Positions 12,435 to 23,781 of a stretch of 64,000 bases of DNA are shown piece by piece. The translations under genes and the position numbers were made by a program. The notes below the pieces were generated by a model, which saw nothing but the letters and a program-made list of their open reading frames with translations, was not told the DNA's origin and did no database searches. Source of the stretch: Xenoacremonium recifei (taxonomy: Eukaryota > Ascomycota > Sordariomycetes > Hypocreales > Nectriaceae); contig WOFQ01000001.1 in assembly GCA_012184525.1 (NCBI GenBank), positions 310,001 to 374,000 of the forward strand, given 5' to 3'. How positions within the stretch are numbered: position 1 is the stretch's first letter; the number at the start of each line of letters is the position of its first letter.

Positions 12435-13667
12435 ATGCACTACATACGGTTTCTCCGCGCTCCCAAACTCTTTGGGAGGCGGGGAGATCTCCAGGTCCAA
12501 CTCCTGTTCACCATCACAACAGATCTGGGAGACAGCTTCCTATGGCCGCAAAAGTTTTTCGGGCTGCAAGTTGTCGCTACAGCTACTGACGAGATGGGAA
12601 CCTCATCATGGCTTCTTTCTGAACCTGGAAAGCTGTCCTGGGAACCGGGGATGAGGGTAGCCAAGCCAGCGTTGGATCTCCCGATGACGTTTCAGCGAGC
12701 CATCGAAGCAGGCTCGAGAGTGGAAATTTGCGTGAGAGCTGCAGATTCAAGTCACTCTGCTGACGGAGCGAGCAGGATTCTTGCTGTTCCTTCAGAGAAG
12801 CCAAGGTTCCGAAGCGAGGCAGCTGAGAAGGGTCTTGTGATGCCCGCATGGGTGTCTCTCAATGCGCAAGCCGGAGACATTGATGTTAGTACGCGGAGAA
12901 TACACCTGGGAGAACCAGGGGACAAACTCGGATATATCGAGGTTGAGGAGGAGATTGGCGAGAGCATTGCGCGACACATTTGGGACGGAGGCGTTCTCGC
13001 CACCTGCGCATTGGCAGGGCTCTATACGCTCCCAGAACACGAGTCGACACAGCATGCATGCATGATGGCAATGGAAGATATTCTGACTAGCCGACCGTCA
13101 GTTAATATTCTTGAGCTGGGTTGTGGCGTGGGCATCTTGGGAGTTGGGCTGGGTCTGATCTTTCCACGATTGCGTGGCTCGGGGAGATGCACCATTCTGA
13201 TGACCGACCTGGAAGAGGCTGAGAGTCGAGCGAGGGCCAACATTCGCCGTCTGGATTACGAGATGCAGTCTCTGTCCGAGCCCCCTGTCCGAATGTTGTA
13301 CGAGAATCTGGACTGGGAGGAGGGGAGACAAGGTCGATTGGGCAAGATGGCCATGTCGCAGCGCTGGGATCTCGTGATGCTCAGCGACTGCACCTACAAC
13401 GTCGACATGCTGCCTGCACTGGTCGAGACGCTGTCAGCTGTCCACGCATCCAACCTCCGGCAGGGCGAGCGGGCACCAGGCGAGCGATGCTCCACGAAAG
13501 TCTTCTTGGCAACGAAGCCTCGCCATGATTCGGAGCAGGAATTGTTCGATCTGATGGACGGCCAGGGCTGGGATATCCTCCACCGCCAAGTGCTGCCACT
13601 GCCTGTGCTCGGCGCAGACGCCCAAGTTGTTGAGCTGTATCTCTTCGAAAAAGCTGGGCTCCGATAG
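12435..13667 (+). CDS. Putative protein methyltransferase (METTL21/22-like, methyltransferase family 16)
   Basis: A single exon of 410 codons. The C-terminal half is a class I Rossmann methyltransferase: motif I is NILELGCGVGILGVGL (about residues 224-239), an acidic motif II-like MTDLEE follows, and the post-motif segment WDLVMLSDCTYNVDMLP resembles the catalytic-region D-x-x-Y signature of family 16 lysine methyltransferases. The N-terminal 170 residues are a beta-rich accessory region seen in fungal members, and the start MHYIRFLR fits that family. The likely activity is SAM-dependent methylation of a protein lysine; the substrate cannot be read from sequence. No signal peptide or TM segment is seen. 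Confidence 0.82.
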   Translation: MHYIRFLRAPKLFGRRGDLQVQLLFTITTDLGDSFLWPQKFFGLQVVATATDEMGTSSWLLSEPGKLSWEPGMRVAKPALDLPMTFQRAIEAGSRVEICVRAADSSHSADGASRILAVPSEKPRFRSEAAEKGLVMPAWVSLNAQAGDIDVSTRRIHLGEPGDKLGYIEVEEEIGESIARHIWDGGVLATCALAGLYTLPEHESTQHACMMAMEDILTSRPSVNILELGCGVGILGVGLGLIFPRLRGSGRCTILMTDLEEAESRARANIRRLDYEMQSLSEPPVRMLYENLDWEEGRQGRLGKMAMSQRWDLVMLSDCTYNVDMLPALVETLSAVHASNLRQGERAPGERCSTKVFLATKPRHDSEQELFDLMDGQGWDILHRQVLPLPVLGADAQVVELYLFEKAGLR

Positions 13668-14280
13668 GCGCCCGCACATGGTAAGCTGTGGCATGACGCA
13701 TTGAGGTGGACGGCTTTGATCGCCCCAGATGCATGTCATCCTTGAACCACCGCAATGAGGCGAGAAGCACTTCCGGCTGCCCAATCCTCAGGTCGCGATG
13801 GGATGCATTTCCACGGGTGAATGGCGTCACGGGAAGGCCTCTGAGTTGGCCATGCATTAGCCCGCTGTGATTGCACTTTTCGGCGTACAATGAGAAGCGC
13901 AGAAACACCAAGCCTCGTTCCGAATGCAAGGCAAACCGCATTAGCGGCCGCCTCTCGCATTACCCCGCGTGAGTGTGCAACCCCAAGCCGCTGCATTTAA
14001 GCCTGAGATCGAGGATTGGGCCTTACCGTCTCGCGGGCGGGCGAGTCGGAGGCAGACGCGGCCTGTGATGGAGGGTGAGGCTAGGCTCTGCATGGGCAGT
14101 GATGCGTTGGCCGCTGGGCCATCTTGGGGGCCATGCGGCTCTACGCATTGTAATTTCGGGCGGCAATAGCTGCGACAAGAACATAAATGGGCGACGGGGA
14201 GCGGCCGATTGGCCTCGACAGTTCCATCCATCTACTGTTTTGTCGTCTACGTTGCAGTGTGTCCCATTCCATCTTTCATC
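13668..14280. other. Intergenic region between two plus-strand genes
   Basis: These 613 bases hold the terminator of the methyltransferase gene and the promoter of the coiled-coil gene. A long antisense open frame overlaps here but is judged a shadow. No other signal stands out. Confidence 0.5.
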
Positions 14281-15890
14281 ATGGCCGACCACTCCAAGAC
14301 TAAGACCGTCAATGGCAACCATGCGTCTCCCAAGGCGCAGCAGGCAAAGTCGGCCTCGAAGCTTGCGCAGTTGCTCGAGCTGGCCAAGGAGATTTCCAAT
14401 GATGCCGTCCAAGACTATGAGACCACATTGGACCAGCGCCGCTCCCTTGAGAAGGAGGTCCAGGACAAGAGTACGCGACTGGAAACCCTGCGCGAGCTGA
14501 ACGACAAGGTCATGCGCCAGCTCACCGAGCAGAAGACGGAGGCTGAGGCCAAGCTGTCTGAGCAGAAGAAGGAGTCCGAGACGAAGATCCAGATGATGTG
14601 GTCTGAGTTCCAGGACCAGTTCAAGACCTTCGAGTCGAACAAGACTCAGGTGGAGGAGTCCGAGAAGAAGGTGGCAGACATGGAGGCGCGTGTCCAGGCA
14701 GCTGAGGCAGCGCAGAAGGAGTGCGATAGCGAGACAGACAAGCTGAAGCAGTGGCTGCAGTCGGCCGAGTCGCATGCAAAGGATCAGACTGCTGAGATCA
14801 AGGAGATGAGCGCCGAGTGCGAGCTGCACCGGTCGCAGTTGGAGCTGAAGACGAAGGAGCTTGAGGGATTCAAGGAGAAGCTGGGGCGCGCGCAAAAGGA
14901 CCTGGGAGAGGATTTTCTGCACGACTACGACTCGGAGGGATTGCGCAAATTGTGAGTCTTCTTGGCTGAGTCTTCTTCTGACAATAACTGACTTTGCTAG
15001 GGGTCTTGATCTCAAGGCTTTGGCCAAGAAACTCCACAACCTGGTTTTGGAGTACCTCAACGATTTGGATGCAGCAAAGGTTTGTGAAGGATCGCAAGTC
15101 CCAGAGACTTCATCGCTAACTGGTTACCAAGGACGCGACCAGTGAAATCCAAGAGCTCAAGAACCGCTTCCCCAAGATTCCGCTGACCACAGCCTCTACC
15201 AAGGCCGCCGCCTACATGCGCTGCGCCGTGGCTGAAGCAGTCTTCGCCGAGGTCCTGACCAAGCAGATCTTCGTGCCGTTCTATCTTGGCAACGGTCGTC
15301 AGGAGAAGGCTTCAGACCTGCTAGACATGTTCGGCGACGACGAGCGCCGGCGCTCCATCTACCGGTGCCAGATCCTGCAGTCGCTCACCGACCCGGCCGA
15401 GAAGGCCCGCATCGAGGAGGACATGGTGCACCGTGCAATGAGCTCCATCTATACGACGCTGTACCGGCTCGTCGGGCAATACAAGCAGGCCAGCTTCCTG
15501 AACGCCGTGCCGGAGCTCTTCCGCGAGGCGCTGCGGCTGTGGGCGGAGGTGCAGCGTTCGCGGGACCTGGTCCGCGCCGAAGTGCCGGACGCCGAGGACG
15601 TGCAGCCGAGCTCGTACGAAGAGTACGACCAGTGCGGCGCCGGGTCCGGGTCCGGGTCCGGGAGGGCCGGCCGGGGAGCCAAGCCGGTGGTTGCGGCGGT
15701 GCTGTTCCCGCAGGTGGCTACGCGCGAGGACCTCATCTTCAACGGCATGGCGCTGTGGTCGAACCAGGCGGCGCTGGTGACGGCCCAGCATGAGACTATG
15801 CAAGTGAATGGCGAGTCGTCGTCGCCGAGGCCTCATAACTCGCGACGGAGGTCCGTTATTGGAGGCGAGTCGCCAGTCCGAAACAAGTAA
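14281..15890 (+). CDS. Coiled-coil fungal protein of unknown function
   Basis: Three exons (14281-14951, 15001-15079, 15132-15890) encode 502 aa. The introns have GTGAGT...CTAG and GTTTGT...CAAG ends and keep frame. The ATG at 14281 (MADHSKTK) is preferred over an in-frame upstream ATG at 14209, which would add a hydrophobic 24-residue leader. Residues about 20-220 are rich in Glu, Lys and Gln with heptad spacing, so a long coiled coil. Residues about 250-420 form a helical conserved-looking domain with the segment FVPFYLGNGRQEKASDLLDM. A GSGSGSG linker encoded by three GGGTCC repeats follows, then a basic tail. I do not recognise the family; a scaffold or cytoskeletal role would be a guess. 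Confidence 0.78.
15642..15659 (+). repeat. Hexanucleotide repeat (GGGTCC)3
   Basis: Three perfect copies of GGGTCC in the third exon of the coiled-coil gene encode an alternating Gly-Ser linker. This is a likely site of length polymorphism. Confidence 0.8.
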
Positions 15891-18039
15891 ACGAGAAGAA
15901 TCATGGATTGGAGTTCGAGATTGTCATGGTGGTTCCGGGTGGTCTTGGAAGGATTTCATTCCCTGTCTTTGGTTCCTTGGGTTCTGTCACTCACTCGAGC
16001 GGGTTCTTACTAGCAGTTTCATGTTGTTGGTTGGACTTGAGGCTGACAAATTGGTTCTATTAGGGGCAATGGATGGGACAATGGGGGTATCTAGGTAGTT
16101 TACAAATAAAATTGCATCCTTTTCGTGGGTTATGAACAGCCTATCCGCCATGGCAACCTTCGTGATCCTTGTGGTGAACGAACGTGTAGGACAACCCTTT
16201 GTAAACGGAGTTTGGGCGAAAGATCATTGGGATACATGTTCCATAACGTACAAGCAGAAGGAGTTAATGCTGAACAGACCGAGATCACCGAGATGCAATA
16301 TTATCAATCTCTCGCTTCACTTACACGCCAGTCCGGGTCGGGCAGGTTCAGAGTCGGCCGAGCACGGGCGGACGGAGCCGAGCGGGGATCCACGTGACCC
16401 TTGGACTCGGGATGTGGGCACTGATTACGCCGATGGAATTTTCCTCTATTCTCCACCATCACTTTTCATCACCAGCAAGCGATGCGGACCATCTTCTCTC
16501 TCGTTCCCCGAGGCCTGTCATTGGCGGTCGTATTTGTGAGATTCCGTGGAGGTGAAGCTGGAGCCCCGCATAACGTTGCAGCCAGGGTTTGGGGATGACA
16601 GGCTTGTAAGCAATGAAATATCCCACCGTGCAACTTTTCACGACCAACTTCCCCCTTTCAACCACAACCTTGGAGGGAGTTCTCCGCATCCTGTGACCGA
16701 GACGAGAAGAGTAATGTTTACCACCGGCAAGTGGCTCACCGGCGACAGCACGCTTACACCCCTTGGCACGCATGAGCAGGGTGATGGATGAGTCGACATG
16801 ATGAATCCGATCAGAAGGGCCTAGTGGCCCCCAGTCTCAGCTCTGGAAGAGTCCCCGACACCCGTACGGCCTGTTAGCGGCGCGAGGTTTAGCCGCCGCC
16901 ATGCTTGTGATCAATGGATTCTCAGGCATGGCATGGCATGAAAGTGCTGGACTGGGGGGCCTCAGCACATGCTGGTGTCCCACATGGCCTGGATGTCGAG
17001 ATTGGGTTCGATGGGACCTCGAAGTCTGCCTCATTATCAGGATTGCCGATCATTCCTCTCACCGGTGGGAAATCTCTGCGGCACAACGTCTCCCCTGAGC
17101 ATCAAGCATCAAACGGGCGTGCGTGGTGGACTCGGCAGTGTTTCAACGGGCAAGCAAACAGCCCCCGGCAAACACTCCTCTACAAGTACGAGGCCACGAC
17201 GAGAACCGACCCGGGGCACTCTGCGCCGGCCGGGCCTCCACCCTCCCAGCCGAGGAGTGTTGACGGAACCGGCAATTTCCTCCAGGCCCCGGCCCCAACA
17301 CAGGCTTCTAGCTCCCGCACCTCACGACTCCCCGGCCAATGGACACACACGATGCGGCCGCTTGTCACCTCCTCTTCGTCTTGGCCCGCCGCCGGATGAC
17401 TCGACTCCCCCCACCGCCATGACAAAGCATCCGCCCTGCCATTGCCTCCTGTTCTGTTGACCGCTGCCCCCCCAGCTGTTTGCTTTTCATGTGGGTTGCA
17501 GTCGAACTTTTGCCTGCCCTGCCAGACTTGAACCCATGATATGAGCCACTAACGCTCGTGGTGGAGCGTTTTGCTCCCTCTCTCGCGAAGACCCTTTGGC
17601 TAGTAACGGGATTAAGACGTGCTAACCTCCGGCCTGCAACCCTCCGTATCGCTAACGGAGCAAATGACAGGGCCCTTGAGAGAGTTCGGACATGGGGCTG
17701 TCCCATAATTATTTTTTTTTATTGTTTGGCTACTCGTTTGTTGTTGACTTAATACGCCATGCCCAACCGCCAACTCCCCGTCCACCCTCTTTCTCTTCCT
17801 TTCAAAGACCAAAGCTGGTCGATTAATCTTCGTACATCTCTTATTCCTAATAACTCTCTCTGCTTCAATTGAACTGCTAGGCGTTCTTACAGTCCTTCAT
17901 TCTCTGTCAATTGATCTATTGTCTGTGAACAAGCGGTGCCTAGAGACTTGCGATTGCGCCCCGCCAAACACAAACATTTACACACCCAATTTGCCCATTG
18001 AATCGCGAACTCGCAAATCATCTATTCACGGAGTCGCCA
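15891..18039. other. Intergenic region and promoter of the PDR transporter
   Basis: No gene is evident in these 2.1 kb. A TCCGTGGA octamer, the yeast Pdr1/Pdr3 element sequence, occurs at 16543-16550, but the same octamer also occurs by chance elsewhere in the window. A T-run lies near 17707-17720. Around 17520-17580 a B-box-like sequence on the minus strand hints at a tRNA, but the stems do not pair. Confidence 0.5.
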
Positions 18040-21000
18040 ATGGCTGAGAAGGCCTTCGAAAAGGCCGAGGAGGCCACCTTTTCGGGCCACCGGCCTGAGG
18101 AGGTCGAAACTCCCTATCGCATTTCGCAGGATTCGGGATCAACTGCCAACGGCCTTGACATTGAACGACGCGGATCCAGGATGCTGGAACACACTCAGAC
18201 TGGCATATCGATAGAGCAAGCCGAAGCCGACTTTGCAGAACTTCAGCGCGAGTTCACTGGCGTTTCACGAGCGAGTCGGCAAAAGACCAGAAAGAGCCAG
18301 GACCCCGAGAAATCTGCCGCCGATGGCTCTGACGAAGTCTCCCTCTTCGACCTCGAGGGCGCACTGCGAGGTGGTCTAGATGCGGAGCGAGAAGCTGGAA
18401 TACGAGACAAGCATATTGGCACGTACTGGGACGACTTGACGGTCAAGGGCATCGGCGGCAGCACCAACTACGTCCAGACCTTCCCGGATGCTTTCATCGG
18501 CTTCTTCGATGTTATCACCCCGATCCTTGGTCTCCTCGGCCTAGGACGAAAGCCTACCGAGACTACTCTGCTTGACAGCTTCCGCGGTGTTTGCAAGCCT
18601 GGAGAGATGATCTTAGTGCTTGGAAAGCCTGGATCCGGATGCACAACCTTCCTCAAGGCCATCGCGAACCAGCGACACGGATACACGAGCGTCACTGGAG
18701 AGGTGCTCTATGGCCCATGGAACGCCAAAGAGTTTAACCAATATCGAGGCGAGGCTGTCTACAACGCGGAAGACGATATCCACCATGCGACGCTAACTGT
18801 TGAGCAAACTCTCGGGTTTGCGCTGGACGCTAAGATGCCTGCTAAGCGACCTGGAAATATGACCAAGGCCCAGTTCAAGGAGAGCGTTATCAGCCTATTG
18901 CTCAAGATGTTCAACATTGAGCATACGCGGAACACTGTGGTGGGTGACCACTTCGTCCGTGGTGTTTCGGGTGGTGAGCGAAAGCGAGTTTCCATTGCCG
19001 AAATGATGATTACCAACGCAACTCTTCTGTCTTGGGATAACTCTACTCGAGGTCTCGATGCTAGTACCGCTCTGGACTTCGTCAAGTCCCTGCGTATCCA
19101 GACTAATTTGTACAAGACGACTACATTCGTGTCCCTGTATCAGGCCTCCGAGAATATCTTCTCGCTTTTCGACAAGGTCATGGTCATTGACGAGGGCAAG
19201 CAAGTTTACTTTGGTCCTGCGTCTAAGGCACGTTCTTACTTCGAGGGTCTGGGCTTTGCGCCGCAGCCGCGACAGACTACTCCCGATTATGTCTGCGGAT
19301 GCACCGATGAGTTCGAGCGTCAATACGCGAAGGGATACTCGGAGAAGAACGCGCCACACAGCCCAGAAACTCTGTTGGAAGCTTACAAGCAGTCGGATAT
19401 CTACAAGGAGGTTGGGGTGGAGATGGCTGCTTACAAGAGCACTCTTGAGCAGAGCAAGGAGCAGCACGATAATTTCCAGGTTGCTGTCAAGGAAAGCAAG
19501 CGAGGTTCGTCGAAGCGCTCCGTCTACCAAGTTGGCTTCCATCTCCAAGTCTGGGCCCTGATGAAGCGCCAATTTACCCTCAAGCTCCAGGACCGGTTCA
19601 ACCTAACCCTCTCCTGGCTCCGAAGTATCATCATCGCTATCGTTCTCGGCACACTGTATCTGGATCTCGGAAAGACCTCGGCCAGCGCTTTCAGCAAGGG
19701 TGGTCTGCTGTTCATCGCCCTGTTGTTCAACGCCTTCCAGGCTTTCTCGGAACTTGCTGGTACGATGACGGGCCGAGCGATCGTGAATAAGCACAAGGCG
19801 TATGCTTTCCATCGACCGTCTGCGCTTTGGATCGCACAGATCTTTGTGGATCAGGCGTTTGCGGCCTCGGAAATTATGTTATTCAGCATCATCGTGTACT
19901 TCATGACGAACCTGGTGCGAGATGCTGGTGCGTTCTTCACCTTCTATCTCATGATTCTGTCTGGAAACATTGCCATGACGCTCTTCTTTCGAATCATTGG
20001 TTGCATCAGTCCCGACTTTGACTACGCCATCAAGTTCGCTGTCGTTGTCATCACTCTCTTCGTCACCACGTCTGGCTACCTGATCCAGTACGCGTCTGAG
20101 AAGGTCTGGCTTCGATGGATCTATTGGATCAACGTTCTTGGTCTGGCCTTTAGCTCCCTGATGCAGAACGAGTTCAGCCGTATTGACATGACCTGCACTT
20201 CGGACTCGCTGATCCCCTCCGGCCCTGGATACAACAATATTAGCCATCAGGTGTGCACCCTCGCTGGCTCGACTGCTGGAACTACCTTTGTTTCGGGATC
20301 GGAATACATCTCGAAGGGATACTCTTATTTCCCAGGCGACCTTTGGCGAAACTGGGGTATTGTCATGTCCCTTATCGTCTTCTTCCTGATTCTCAACGTT
20401 GTCCTCGGCGAGATCATCCGTTACGGAGGAAACGGTAGCGCTGCGAAAGTGTACGTGCCTCCCAACAAGGAGCGAAAGGCACTTAACGAGAAGCTCGTCG
20501 AGAAACGGGACGCTAAGAGGAAGGACAAGTCCAACGAGGCTGGCTCGGACCTGAAGATCAACTCGGAGAGTATCCTGACCTGGGAGAACCTCAACTACGA
20601 CGTCCCTGTTCCTGGTGGTACGCGTCGCCTGTTGAACGAGGTGTTTGGCTATGTTCGTCCGGGCGAGCTCACAGCGCTGATGGGTGCGTCGGGTGCTGGA
20701 AAGACGACTCTGCTTGACGTTCTTGCATCTCGAAAGAACATTGGTGTCATTCATGGCGATGTGCTTGTTGATGGTTCCAAGCCAGGCAAGCAGTTCCAAC
20801 GATCTACTTCCTATGCCGAACAGCTCGATCTCCACGAACCAACCCAGACCGTCCGCGAGGCCCTTCGATTCTCAGCCGATCTGCGCCAGCCCTTCCACGT
20901 TCCGACCGAGGAGCGATATGCCTACGTTGAAGAAATCATTTCCCTGCTTGAGATGGAGAGCATCGCCGACTGCATTATCGGCACTGCCGAGTTTGGTCTT

Positions 21001-22517
21001 ACCGTTGAACAGCGGAAGCGAGTGACGATTGGTGTTGAGCTGGCAGCCAAGCCAGAGCTTTTGCTATTCTTGGATGAGCCTACTTCGGGTCTTGATAGCC
21101 AGAGTGCTTTCAACATTGTTCGTTTCTTGAAGAAGCTGGCGGCTGCTGGGCAGGCTATCCTGTGCACCATCCACCAGCCCAACGCCGCTCTTTTCGAGAA
21201 CTTTGACAGTCTTCTGTTACTTCAGCGTGGAGGCCGTACCGTCTACTTCGGTGATATTGGCAAGGATGCTTGTGTTCTTCGCGACTACTTGAAGCGTCAC
21301 GGCGCTGAAGCCGCCCCTACTGACAACGTTGCCGAATACATGCTCGACGCCATCGGTGCGGGTAGTGCCCCTCGTGTTGGTGATCGGGACTGGGCAGATA
21401 TCTGGGACGAGAGCCCTGAACTCGCACGCACCAAGGAAGCCATCAAGCAGATGAAGGAGGAACGAAAGGCCTCGGCCAGCAGCAACTCGAACCCTGAGTT
21501 GGAGAGAGAGTATGCCTCGCCCATGCGCCACCAGCTGAAGATTGTCTGCGCTCGCATGTTCCGGTCCTTCTGGCGATCTCCCAACTACCTCTTCACGCGC
21601 GTGTTCAACCACGTCGCCGTGGCCATCATCACTGGTCTGACGTATCTCAACCTGGATGACTCTCGCGCGTCGCTGCAGTACAAGGTCTTCGTCATGTTCC
21701 AGGTCACTGTCCTGCCGGCGCTCATCATCACGCAAGTCGAGGTCATGTTCCACATCAAGCGCGCGCTCTTCTTCCGAGAGGCCTCGTCCAAGATGTACTC
21801 GCCCATTACCTTCGCCACCGCCGTCGTCACTGCTGAGATGCCCTACTCGATTCTCTGCGCCGTGGGCTTCTACCTGCCGCTCTACTTCATGCCAGGCTTC
21901 CAGGCTGACGCCTCGCGCGCCGGCTACCAGTTCTTCATGGTGCTCATCACGGAGGTCTTCGCCGTGACTCTAGGCCAGGGCCTTGCCTCACTGACGCCAT
22001 CGCCCTTCATCTCCGCGCAGTTCGACCCCTTCATCATCATCAACTTCGCGCTGTTCTGCGGTGTGACGATTCCGCAGCCGCAGATGCCGGGCTTCTGGCG
22101 CGCCTGGCTGTACCAGCTGGACCCCTTCACGCGACTGATCGGCGGCATGGTCACCACGGCACTGCACGGCTTGAAGGTTGTGTGTAAGCCGCATGAGCTT
22201 AACATGTTCACTTCGCCCCCTGGCATGAACTGCGGCGAGTACATGAAGGACTTCTTTTCCGCGGGCGGTGCGGGATATCTCGTGAACAACGAGACGTCGA
22301 GCTGCGAGTACTGCGCGTACAAGGTGGGCGATGAGTTTTATGAGCCGTTGAACTTTTCGTTCTCGAACCGGTGGAGAGATTTGGGGATTTATGCGGCGTT
22401 TGTGGGGAGCAACTTGATCATCCTCTTCATGGCGGTAAGTTCCTGTCTTGTTTGTATGCTTTAGGGCATTGCTAATGATTGCTACAGAGTCGATTCTTGA
22501 ACTTCAACAGGCGATAG
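18040..22517 (+). CDS. Full-size PDR/ABCG multidrug transporter 1
   Basis: Two exons (18040-22434 and 22488-22517) give 1474 aa in the order NBD1-TMD1-NBD2-TMD2. The first ATG is at 18040; the open frame extends upstream only through a TTG. NBD1 has the PDR-type Walker A GKPGSGCT (about residue 195, Cys in place of Lys), a canonical VSGGERKRV signature and a degenerate Walker B (SWDNSTRGLD). NBD2 has the normal GASGAGKTT (about 881), a degenerate LTVEQRKRV signature and LFLDEPTSGLD, the known PDR asymmetry. Two sets of TM helices and a Cys-bearing last extracellular loop follow. The last intron (GTAAGT...ACAG) leaves only nine codons in exon 2; without it the frame stops at 22464. Role: plasma-membrane efflux of hydrophobic compounds. 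The N-terminal region resembles AtrB/BFR1-type pumps. Convergent with the rhodopsin gene. Confidence 0.93.
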
Positions 22518-22814
22518 AGGGAAGGCGAGTGGCATGGGGAGAAGATAAGATTGAGAAGACCTTGAACATTGGTGGGAGAGAGAGTTTCTCGGACAAAGGA
22601 TTATAAAAGTGATAAAATACACAGGCCTTCACGGCTTGAAATAAAAATTGGTAATATACGATGGTAAAATAAATAATAATAAAATTAATTATAACCCGTT
22701 CATGTTTTTAACAACGACCATACTATCTAATCAATTACCACGGGCTACGCCCTACTAAATATTATACATGTACTAGGCTCGCCGTAATTATCCCCAAACT
22801 AACCTTGGACGAAA
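22518..22814. terminator. AT-rich convergent 3' region
   Basis: The 297 bases between the stop codons of the PDR transporter and the rhodopsin gene are very AT-rich around 22610-22700, with AATAAA-like words on both strands. This suits two converging polyadenylation regions. Confidence 0.5.
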
Positions 22815-23781
22815 TCAAGCAGTCTGAGCCTCAACTTGGGTGCCATTCTGAGTGGCAGGTACACCGTCGCGAGCACCAACGCCGTTGTGCGCACCAACAG
22901 GCTTCTCTCTGTTCAAGGCACTACCGGTTCGGGGAGCTCCGGGCTCGTGAGAATGAAGTCCAAGCAACGAGTGATCGATTGAACGATGGCCCCAGAGGAG
23001 CATAATGGCAAACACAGGCTTGGCAATGAGGTCGAGAATGCCATAGAAGACAGCTTCAGAATCGGGATGAATGACATTACCGCCCTCAGACACACCCCAA
23101 GCAATCGGGTACAGAAACCAGACGAAGATAGTGAGCACGCCGCAAGTGTAGTATGTCTTGCGGATAGGACCTCCGAGAGCATTGGCGTGGCGACGACCGT
23201 CCCAAAGGAGGTTGTAGACGACGTAGAAGAAGGCCACCATGCCAAAGGCCCAATATGCCCATTTATAACGTGTAGAGATGAGGGCGCCGATGAGACCGCA
23301 GACGATCATGATCTCGTCGGCAGCAATGGTGGCCAAGATAGTAGAGAATGGCATGCCCGCCGTCAGAAGGAGGTCTAGGAGAAGTAGAGGCGTGGTGCAG
23401 AACCCTGAAATGTCAATACAGGATACAACGGGGCAAATATTCTTGGACAAACTTACAATCAACGTATCGTACCCAGAAGATCTCTCGTGTCCCAGCTGGA
23501 GCGACCTTTCCGCCACGATGAAACTCTACGGGGATTGGATCTTGACCTAAGCCAATAGCCATCGTGAAGTAGGCAATAGTTGCGATGCCGAGGATACCGG
23601 CAGTGATGTAGTGAAAGATGCGGGCATTATAGGGCCGGCGGAAGGATGTCAGGAGTGTAGCAAGTGTAGCTACACCCATAATGGAGCAGACGGTGAAGTA
23701 CCAGTCAGAACCTCGGGAGGTGATGCCAAGGTCGGGGCGCGTCCAGACGCCAGCGTTGGCGTTGAGTGCGTTGTTTCCCAT
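22815..23781 (-). CDS. Fungal proton-pump rhodopsin (CarO/LR-type opsin)
   Basis: Two exons (23781-23457 and 23404-22815; intron GTAAGT...TTCAG) encode 304 aa with seven TM helices. Splicing joins Val-Asp to Trp to give the helix C motif YVDWFCTTPLLLLDL. Aligned by eye to bacteriorhodopsin, Arg105, Asp108 and Asp119 match R82, D85 (acceptor) and D96 (donor); Asp138 matches D115; Trp204, Tyr207, Pro208 and Trp211 match W182, Y185, P186 and W189. Glu215 and Glu225 match the release pair E194/E204, and Asp233 and Lys237 match D212 and the retinal-binding K216. All residues for outward light-driven proton pumping are therefore present. The helix C Cys111 next to the TTP motif is a small oddity. 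Head-to-head with a carotenoid oxygenase that would supply retinal. Confidence 0.95.

Noticed and set aside
14023..15060. 345-codon antisense Leu/Arg-rich frame across the coiled-coil gene
   Set aside because: Mirror of the Glu/Lys/Gln-rich coiled coil; it crosses exon, intron and promoter.
16543..16550. Yeast-type PDRE octamer TCCGTGGA upstream of PDR transporter 1
   Set aside because: It is 1.5 kb from the start codon and the same octamer also occurs near 3124 and 32677, away from transporters.
17500..17660. Possible tRNA on the minus strand (B-box-like GGTTCAAGTCT with a nearby CGCTC/GAGCG hairpin)
   Set aside because: The T-stem does not pair (two mismatches), no acceptor stem or A-box fits at the right distance, so it is probably a chance match.
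19879..20835. 318-codon antisense frame inside PDR transporter 1
   Set aside because: It overlaps conserved transporter sequence and has no family features.
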